Shown: positions 56,915 to 64,000 of the stretch, in pieces
How the letters are laid out: every line of letters starts with the position of its first letter
Position numbering within the stretch: position 1 is the stretch's first letter
Assembly (NCBI GenBank): GCA_002946415.1
Contig: NJPS01000047.1
Coordinates: 62,001-126,000 of the forward strand
Length of the DNA stretch: 64,000 bases
Direction of reading: 5' to 3'
Origin: Rutstroemia sp. NJR-2017a BVV2
Taxonomy: Eukaryota > Ascomycota > Leotiomycetes > Helotiales > Rutstroemiaceae
Translations under genes and position numbers: made by a program
The notes under the pieces: generated by a model
Database searches by the model: none
What the model saw: only the letters and a program-made list of their open reading frames with translations
What the model was told of the DNA's origin: nothing

Positions 56915-59900
56915 CAACTTTCGGTGAGGCGAACGGCTCTCCATCCGACGCGTCGTAAAGAAGCCCACTCTCTCATAAACATCAGCCTCTTCACCCTCCC
57001 TCACTTCTAACCGTCTGACGACCAAACCTTGAATTTCCTGCTCGCTCCTTCGTATGATAGCATTCTCTACCTCCCTCTTTAATACCAAACAAGCAAGACA
57101 AAACAACTCGCCTCTCTCTGCGCTACTCCTTAAATCATCCTCAGCCATATCAATATCTGGGAACAGCCTCGCAGAATTGCCACGCCATTTCGAAAGTTTA
57201 ATGAACCAGACATTGTTCTTTTCCCCTCTGATCTCTGGAATGGGGTAAAGGGGTCCGCATAATTTGAGGATGCCCGCAAGGGCTGCGCTGGCTTTACCGT
57301 TTGGATAGGGAGATGGGATGGTATCGGCTTCTACGTACTTGATAGTTACGAGGCTTACTCCGCTCACTTTTCGCATTGAGCTCTCAGGAAGTAGGTCGAC
57401 TGTGACGGCTCCTTCGACAGAGGCCCAAGACCATGTCGGTGCCATGCAAGGTTGCTTCTTGGTTTCTGAAGATGTGGCAGAAATTTCCGTTTGTGAAGAC
57501 TTTGCTGGAGCCTCCGTACAGGATCCGGAAATTAGTGGAGTATTGGGTTCGCCTACCTCCGGTGGCGAGCTGTTTGAAGTTTGTTGAACAACGATATTAT
57601 CATGCTGGCCCTGTGCTGGCACGATCAAAGCAGTCTCGTCAACTTCCAGGTGTTCCCCTTCTGCAACCTCCGGAGACTTACGTACTCCCAGGTCGTTCCC
57701 CTGAGTACAAGTAGGATACTCAACATGGTTGGAAGCCGAGTCTACCACCTTCTCAGGTGGAGCACTTTCTAAAAGCCTGCGTCCAGGACCCTCGGCCATA
57801 AACCAAAGCAGATCCGTCTCTAGATGGTCCCTCCACAAGCCCGCCACGTACTCGAACTTTGTTGTATTCTCAATCTGCTTCACAAGACCAGCTATCGCTG
57901 TAAGCTTATCCTTGGAGAACGTCAAGTTCGATCTCGTATAGGACTCTACAATCTCATACCAACAATGGCTGAAACTATGTATGCCAGTCTCACCATTCCA
58001 GAATTCACTGCTTTGCAATTTATCTAGTGTAGAGCGGAATCTGGATTCATCATAGGAGTCTTGGCTCCAATGATTTGGGGAGGGGATCCGAACCTCCTTC
58101 CAAAACGCACGATTATCTTGCCATATCGTACTACCATTTTTCCTAACAGCACCAGGTAAGCCAAAGTCAGGGGAAGGAAGACGTCTTTCAATCACGCCAT
58201 CGCGGTCCCACGGCTCGTCTTTACTGAGGATGAAATTGCCTCCGAAGTCCCGAGGGTAACTCTTGTAGATGTAGCCTGTTGCATTCAACTCTGATGCTGC
58301 ACGCTGACAGCATTCCCAATACAGTTGCTCAGCTCCGAAATGAAGGATGCGACGAGAAAGAAGCCGCTCCTGGAGAACCCAACCTCGAGTATTCAGGATG
58401 GCTCTATCGACACCACGCCGAAAATCAGAGAGATCGTCTCGACGGATGTATATCCAAGTAGGAAGCAAGTCAGTACGGGACGAGACTCCTATCTCGCATG
58501 GACGAAGACTAAGGGTCTTGCGTGGATGATAGCAGCCGCCTTCGCTCGAGGGAGATCCAGTGGAAGCGATTGTACACGCAGCCCCTGCATAGACATCTCC
58601 CATTTTAGCTGCCTCTGCTTTCCAATCCTCGTCAGAGTCTTGAATGATGCAGAGAGAGTCGATCCAGATATAAAATATTCCCAGGCTACGTGCAATTTTT
58701 ACAGCGTCTTGCATGTTTTTTGAGGTCTTGGAGAACTCGATTTTTGTGCGGAAAGAGACTTCGTTAACATTCAACAATTTTAAGGGCATTGAAGAGCCCC
58801 AACAATGGCTGAATGCGGCATACTCGATGTCCTGGTCCATAGAAGCAGTCAATTCTATTTTTATGACAGGGACAGTATCTGGATTGCTTGAAGGTTCAAT
58901 GTGTATCAGCCGTGTTGGTAACTTCCGTGGTGTGTTTCCTACTCCATGACAATTTAAATGGTGTGCTTTGCAGTCTCTCATCCACGACTTTGCTTGGTCA
59001 ATGTGCTGAACAGATTCAGTTGAAGGAGCTCCCCGAGCCGAGGATGCTGTGGTCATTAGCAATTAAACTGCTGCAGTCATGGGCATTTTTAACTCACCGT
59101 CACCAAACAGCTTTCCTCTGTGTATCAAAAGTCGTTCACCAATTGCTACATTACCCTCGAACAGCTGCGCGAAAGTGTACCGAGTTCGTGGTCTCTCCTC
59201 CCAGATCTTGATCCTCGGTCGACCTTCAGAGGAAACAACTTCTTGCCGCCGGTCTTCACCAATTGAAGACCAAAGTATGTTGCATAGATGGCAAGGAGGG
59301 TCGACATCTAGAGCAGATTGCCGCAATTTCTCGAATGAGTCCCAGCTCTTATGCCACTCTATCAAGCGAGACAATGGGTAATACGATCCGAGAATGAGAC
59401 TCGATCTGGCCGTCAAACGCTTGCACTTTTGACACAAATTACCAGTTGAATCTGGCCTGTCGCCAGCCGGATACCACCTCCCAGAGCTAATCTTCCAATA
59501 CCCACTAATCAGATTAAATGGGAAGAGATATCTTTCCGGGTAGCACCAAACAAAAGCAAATAAAGCTCGCGCAAGCGGTTGTGCGAGGGAGACATAGACA
59601 GTCCACAGTATGAACCGAGTAGCAGACTTGTCTGGCCGTATTATTAGTCCACTAGCCAAAATCATTAATGGGCAGAAGATGTGCCAACTAAGCGGCAGCG
59701 CCCTGGGCATTCCGTACTGGATAGAAGACCAGAACTTCGGCCACGCAATCCAGTAGGCAGGCGACATAAGAAAGTGTATATCATGTCGCATTACAATCAC
59801 AGCCGTGAACCAGCAGATCAAAGAGCTGGGTGAAACCTCCCCAAATAACATGACTCCGGCGACAGGCCAAGCTCCAACCCAGCATATCCAGAAGAGACCA

Positions 59901-60190
59901 GATAGTAGCCATGTCGTAGGTAACTCGGGGAAAAGCAGCTTCACGTGCGCGATCACCAAGGCGTATAGTAGAACTGATCCCAGAGATGTCGGCTGCCATA
60001 GACAAGGGAGAAGAAACACGATCATGATCCAGAAGACCGGTGTTGGCAGGTCAATGAAAAAAGTGTAATTTTGAAAGGTTGCGACTCCCATAGCGATCAC
60101 GAAAAGGAGCAAGTGCCTTGGTGCGATGAGAGTGGGCAGCATAAAGAATAAAAAGATGAAAAAGAGGATCCATTGTAGGACTGGCGTCAT
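56876..60190 (-). CDS. Multi-TM / HET-domain fusion protein, two exons
   Basis: Exons 60190-59098 and 59046-56876, joined across a 51-nt intron (ACG/GTGAGT, GCTAAT branch, CCACAG), give 1087 residues. Unspliced, they look like two genes of 375 and 726 residues. Residues 1-250 contain about eight hydrophobic segments (for example LQWILFFIFLFFMLPTLI, WIMIVFLLPCLW, LICWFTAVIVM, FILWTVYVSLAQPLA). Then comes the Cys-rich leader of fungal HET proteins (NLCQKCKRL, DPPCHLCNILW). The HET domain follows: EYAAFSHCWGS (His445), FYIWIDSLCIIQD (Asp494), NTRGWVLQERLLSRRILHFG (Trp587). The C-terminal 300 residues are variable, with PTWSWASVEG. HET domains can trigger incompatibility cell death in fungi. A membrane-anchored form is unusual. 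The start at 60190 is the first ATG, and the TM region begins immediately. Confidence 0.82.
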
Positions 60191-61029
60191 CTTGAGAACC
60201 TTATCCTGCCTGATTAATGGTCTTCTCGAAAAGTAGTGTTTTTGTGCTCGCAGAGAAACAATGATTCTGGATGAAGAGCAGAAGTCAGACGTTAACAATG
60301 AGGTATATAAATACTACGAATCGTCCAGAGTGAGGTATGGTCTGCACGAGTCGAGCTTCTCACAGCCCTCTGCGAGCATCGCATTCATAATAAGAGGCTC
60401 AGAGTTGAGAAAGAGGTCGTGGGCTGCTTATATGCCACGCATGCATAAATATTGTTAATTGTGAGCTGAAACTGGGGGTTTGGACTAATAGGAATTGTAG
60501 CGTCTATGCATGTCCGAATTTGTCGCAAAACTAGATCAATGACAAGTATGATTGGAGCGGGAAGGGTTTGTTGTTGGAGTGCAGGAACATTGCGGGCTGT
60601 AACGGGAAGGTACGCCACGTATGCTGGTAGGTGCTGGTAGGTGCTGGTAGGCGTTGAGCTGCGAAATGTGGGGTGGATGTGGCATGAGGCTCCCCTAAAC
60701 GACCACAGCCGTCACAGGTAAGCTCGAACTTCACTTATTTCCCTCTCAGAAATTCTGCCAGCCTCTCATGATGCAGCATTCAAAAAACAACGATCAATTC
60801 AGCGCGTTCGCCCCGTGCAGTGGTTGAACAAGCGTCTCCTCGGCCAACGAGAGAGGACGATCCATCCTCATTTAGAGATTAATTGTGCCTGATGCTACCA
60901 GCCTACCTGTGCCGACCTCACTGACGATTCACCCTGGCCCCTTTCCTGTTCCCTTCAGCAAATTGGTGGTGGACTCAACAGCATCAAATAGCTAAGCAGC
61001 TCCTTAGCCTTAAATTTCCTTTCTTGCAG
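60191..61029. other. Intergenic region between TM-HET gene and HET relic
   Basis: Upstream region of the TM-HET gene. It contains a small minisatellite (60621-60653) and no coding sequence that could supply the missing 5' part of the HET relic. Confidence 0.5.
60621..60653. repeat. 10-bp minisatellite, about three copies
   Basis: ATGCTGGTAG, GTGCTGGTAG and GTGCTGGTAG in tandem, then a partial GCG. The copies are nearly identical, indicating recent slippage. Confidence 0.85.
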
Positions 61030-61691
61030 ACCCTGCATTTCCAGAATCGGCTTTCGGGTATTATAAGGGAATGAAGATTCACTTCTTCCAGCACCTGCAC
61101 GAGCAGTACTCGAGACTAGATTTCAGCCGCATTACTGATAGGCCTGTTGGAGTGGCTGGATTGGAAGAGCGGCTAGCTCGGACATACCAGACACGAGGAG
61201 AATTCGGAATTCTAGAAGAGTTTCTCCATCGAAGTATCTTCTGGCAAAGAGATGGGAAGAATCCACTGCGAAAAATCCAGTACACTTCCAATCGAAAAGT
61301 TCCTTCTTGGTCCTGGATGGCTATTGAAGGACCGATTAAGTACACCGATGTACCTTTCGACAGTGTCTTTTGGAACAAGGAAATACGCTTCCCTGCCAAC
61401 GTCATTAACGGCCTTGGTAACGAGCTTCCAGTGGTTATTCAAACCATATCGTCTCTTCCAGAACAACAAACAACGATCCTTGACCGGCCGATGGAAACAG
61501 ATATCAGCATACTGAAGTGCATAGTTTGTGGAATAGAGAAAGCACCACAGACACCGGATGGCCAAAAATATTACGTACTTCTCGTTGCACCGACCAGCAA
61601 CACACTTGACTGTGCGACTTTTGAGAGAGTCGGCGTCGCCATCCTTGAGCGAAGGAATATTGCCACAGATGGAAATGGAGTCAAAGCGTGA
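61030..61691 (+). pseudogene. HET protein C-terminal relic, 5' truncated
   Basis: From a perfect acceptor (TTTCCTTTCTTGCAG, ending at 61029) an open frame reads DPAFPESAFGYYKGMKIHFF then QHLHEQYSRLDFSRITDRPV, AGLEERLARTYQTRGEFGIL and VPSWSWMAIEGPI. This is the region that follows the HET domain in many fungal HET proteins. No HET core (HCWG, IDSLCIIQD, TRAWxLQER) exists on this strand upstream, and the preceding 840 bp are non-coding up to the divergent TM-HET gene. It ends at TGA 61689-61691. The internal ATG at 61071 could start a 206-residue product, but a relic of a rearranged HET gene is more likely. Confidence 0.65.
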
Positions 61692-62036
61692 CTTGTATAA
61701 ATCCGGACCGATCATCATCTTTATCACCTCTCACAGACAACGGTTCGAATCTGTACACCTTCAGTACAAGAGTCCTTCCATTTGCATTTGTTTTGTGCAC
61801 AGGAATTTCATGCTTGGTCGCATATGAGGTACTTTGGGACTAGATTCAGTGGTTTAGGGCTGCGGGAGTTTTGATTCGGACAGATTGATACTTATGACGA
61901 GAAAGGGTTGAATTTCTTGAGCTCAATATTACCAAGCATATTTCTGTTCGAATGTGCTTGCTTAAGCAGATTTCATATGAAATAAGACAGCCTTCCCATA
62001 TGCCCCGCGAACTTTCCCACTTCCTTTTACCGAGAG

Positions 62037-62296
62037 TAGGCTGCGAAATGGGTGGGTATTTCCAGGCGTCCAACCCACCCACGGTTACACATAGGTAGGT
62101 TTTGCAGCTTCCCAACCTATTCGGCAACCCTAGCGGGGGCTTGCATACGCCAGAAGAAGGTCCGGCACAGCCAATGAATGGGTGGTAAACATGCCCTTCA
62201 ACCACCCCTCGGGTACCACTTAGTCATCATAACCCACCCATGGGTACCCCAACCTGCCGGGTACGCTACCCGCCCGGTGCGTAGGTTCGCAGCCTA
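62037..62296. mobile_element. hAT-type miniature transposon with perfect 8-bp target duplication, copy B (260 bp)
   Basis: It starts TAGGCTGCGAA and ends TTCGCAGCCTA, a perfect 11-bp terminal inverted repeat. The flanks are identical 8-mers, ACCGAGAG at 62029-62036 and at 62297-62304. The interior is rich in GGGTGG/CCACCC and GGGTACC subterminal motifs, with no coding capacity. 8-bp duplications plus TAGG/CCTA ends are characteristic of hAT elements. Its right part, TTAGTCATCATAACCCACCC, aligns with the older copy at 40630-40765. Confidence 0.93.
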
Positions 62297-62650
62297 ACCG
62301 AGAGATAGGAGGTGTGTTGTGAATAAGTTGGCCAAGAGATCTAAAAGTCATGAACTGGCGTCTGCAAGTAACAGACGAAAGAGCGTATATATTGGATTCG
62401 AGAGGTAGGAGCCAAGCATCGTTAGGAAGTTCATCATTTGTTGTTCAGGAAGGAACGCTTGATACTTGGTTAACATGCAGGTTTAAGCAATCGTGAAGCA
62501 GGTGTGGATTTAACCCAGTATTTGCAGGAATTTGCTTGGAATTGATCTTCGAATCAAAACTCTTCGCTCCAACAAACCTTACCGGGCAGAATGTCATCTC
62601 AGGATAACTAATCATTTGTTTTGCTCGAGGCTAAGTAGATACAGCCACGA
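62297..62650. other. BTB gene upstream region
   Basis: 354 bp after the hAT element (its right target duplicate at 62297-62304 included) to the BTB ATG. TATATATTGG at about 62385-62394 is TATA-like. No coding segment. Confidence 0.4.
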
Positions 62651-63448
62651 TGTCGGCCCGTCTGTTCATAGAGTAAGTCTTTCGCAAACATCATCCTCAG
62701 CCTTTCCTATATTCGTAAGCTAAAGGCTTGCTTTTAAAGTGTTATAAACCATAGCCTTACAAAATTCGCCGTGGGTTCCTGCGAAACTCACGATCTTTAT
62801 ACATTCGATGCCGATCCTAAGATTCCGCAGGATCGAAAGATAATCACGGTGCACACAGAGATGCTTTGCCGTGATGCACCTAAGTTCTGGAGTATAATCG
62901 AAGGTTTACAGGATTCAAAAGATCCCATCAGCATCGACTTCTGCGATCCGACGGTGTTCAGTGCGTTTACTGAATGGTTATATGCCAAGTCATTAGCGGA
63001 CCCGGCGCAATACACGACAAATCAACTCATCCTCAGCTACTGCCTTGGTCACGAACTAGAATGCAACGGCTTGATGAATCTAGTCATGGACGTGATCCGA
63101 GACAGGCTGAACAAGACGCAAACTTACCTCAGCTCCGATCAAGCCGCATCCGTGTTCATACACCTACCGCCCGACGAGCCAAGCCCACTGAAAGAATTTT
63201 GCGTCCTTATGATAAATTGGGCTGTGTGCGAGAACGAAGCCTTGCTGGCGGAGTACCGGCAATTCCACGACGATTGCCTCGAATACCATGATATGCATGC
63301 ACAACTAGAGGAAGATATAGCGAATCAGATCGAGCCGAATTGTTGGAGTATTGACCCAAGAACGGAAGATCCAGTCAACGAACATCGTTTCCATATCCAC
63401 TTGGACGATGAGGGAGCGCAGCGGAACTGCTATCAACCGAAAAGCTGA
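62651..63448 (+). CDS. BTB/POZ-domain protein, two exons
   Basis: Exons 62651-62673 and 62755-63448 (GA/GTAAGT...CCATAG) give 238 residues starting MSARLFIDLTKFAVGSC. The second frame alone lacks an ATG, so the short first exon is needed. The BTB core reads KIITVHTEMLCRDAPKFWSI then DPISIDFCDPTVFSAFTEWL (about 45-90), the usual 'V(H)...LC..S.F' and 'V..FL.WLY' pattern of fungal BTB proteins. A helical region with DVIRDRLNKTQTYLSSDQAA follows, typical of their C-terminal part. There is no Kelch, MATH or NPH3 domain. In other organisms BTB domains dimerise or recruit CUL3, but for such short fungal forms no role is established. Confidence 0.78.
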
Positions 63449-63958
63449 AGGGGGCAGTGAAATTATCTTACCGTGTGCGCAACATTTCTAGAAACTATTT
63501 TCCACATTGTGTTGCCATTAATAGTCTGACGCGCAATTAGCATGTTGGATGTCTCAGCCCTAAATTCGGGTGATGTTGGTCACGATCTCAGAACATCCGA
63601 TATATCCCTTGCTTGGCGAGCAGCCATTGACGACTACATTCATCAGACAACAGCGGCGAACTTCGACTCGGCGTCGTAAAACGTGTTTTGTGGAGGCATT
63701 TATCTTGCTGGAGGTATCAGATGTTATTCTAAGATATGTCATAGAAACTCAGCTTCTGTAAGCCACCCTTCGTATTCATCGGCTTGTACTACATCATGTG
63801 GTTTTGCTTGGCATTCCGACTCTCAGCCTCCTGTTTTGTATATAACTACCGTTGCGAATCACTTTGGTCAGTATCATATCCATTGTTCATTAATCTTTCG
63901 AGAATCTTTCTAATACTTTCTAATCTCAATCTCAGCGAAGATTTACTCAACACCAAAG
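63449..63958. promoter_or_regulatory. Upstream region of a gene leaving the window
   Basis: 510 bp. TATATAACTAC (about 63838-63848) is a TATA candidate 110-120 bp before the next ATG. The C/T- and A-rich leader (TCAATCTCAG...AACACCAAAG) is typical for secreted-protein genes. No coding segment. Confidence 0.45.
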
Positions 63959-64000
63959 ATGTTTGCCAAAGCTATCCTTCTATCTGCTCTCGCCGCTACA
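63959..64000 (+). CDS. Start of a secreted protein, cut by right edge
   Basis: ATG after CACCAAAG opens MFAKAILLSALAAT, the first 14 residues, to the window end. A Lys followed by a hydrophobic Ala/Leu run is a signal-peptide start, and the TATA box 110 bp upstream fits. Nothing else is visible, so the product is unknown. Confidence 0.6.
   Translation, partial: MFAKAILLSALAAT

Noticed and set aside
61741..61756. GGTTCGAATCTG, a tRNA B-box-like string
   Set aside because: No A box or cloverleaf-compatible sequence upstream.

Overview
The window is nuclear DNA of a filamentous ascomycete fungus. Genes are split by short introns of about 45-215 bp with GTRNGT...CTAAC...YAG signals, spacing is compact, and the gene content is typical: HET and 2EXR proteins, DUF5672 glycosyltransferase-like and But2-like secreted proteins, a spliceosomal RED protein, and THI4 behind a TPP riboswitch. 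Protein style fits Leotiomycetes/Helotiales best, but that placement is inference from family resemblance only. I see 21 apparently intact complete genes, 2 genes cut by the window edges, and 3 relics or fragments. For multi-exon genes I joined exons by hand and checked that the phases close.

Layout, left to right. 1-7.8 kb: the 5' two thirds of the N-end-rule ubiquitin ligase UBR1 (-), a tiny five-exon QCR9 gene (-), PYM (+), and an inosine/uridine-type nucleoside hydrolase (-) with an 8-nt microexon. 9-12.8 kb: a divergent pair of unrecognised genes, one a long coiled coil. 13.5-20.8 kb: RED/IK splicing factor, endonuclease IV Apn1, a His/Pro-rich unknown, and a secreted cupredoxin. 22.8-28 kb: a DUF5672 membrane protein, a nitronate monooxygenase and a small charged unknown. 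29.6-39.3 kb: a decayed 2EXR gene, the checkpoint kinase BUB1, an AAA+ protein with an eroded ATPase site, a 173-bp inverted-repeat element and an intact 2EXR gene. 41-54 kb: epoxide hydrolase, riboswitch-controlled THI4, the ribosome-biogenesis factor Pol5, an AAAP amino-acid transporter and pyroglutamyl peptidase. 55-64 kb: a But2-like secreted protein, a zinc-finger fragment, a multi-TM/HET fusion gene, a truncated HET relic, a hAT-type miniature transposon with a perfect 8-bp target duplication, a BTB protein, and the first codons of a secreted protein.

Housekeeping genes (UBR1, QCR9, PYM, RED, APN1, BUB1, THI4, POL5) are interleaved with accessory ones. There is no biosynthetic cluster or operon-like unit. 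The accessory, rearranging part is the right end (about 56-64 kb), with HET genes, relics and a transposon, plus two gene-poor AT-rich stretches at 25.8-29.6 and 39.3-41.1 kb. The strongest regulatory element is the THI4 TPP aptamer. The most unusual gene architectures are the TM-HET fusion, the degenerate AAA+ ATPase, the microexon that encodes an active-site Asp, and the QCR9 exon that consists only of the start codon.
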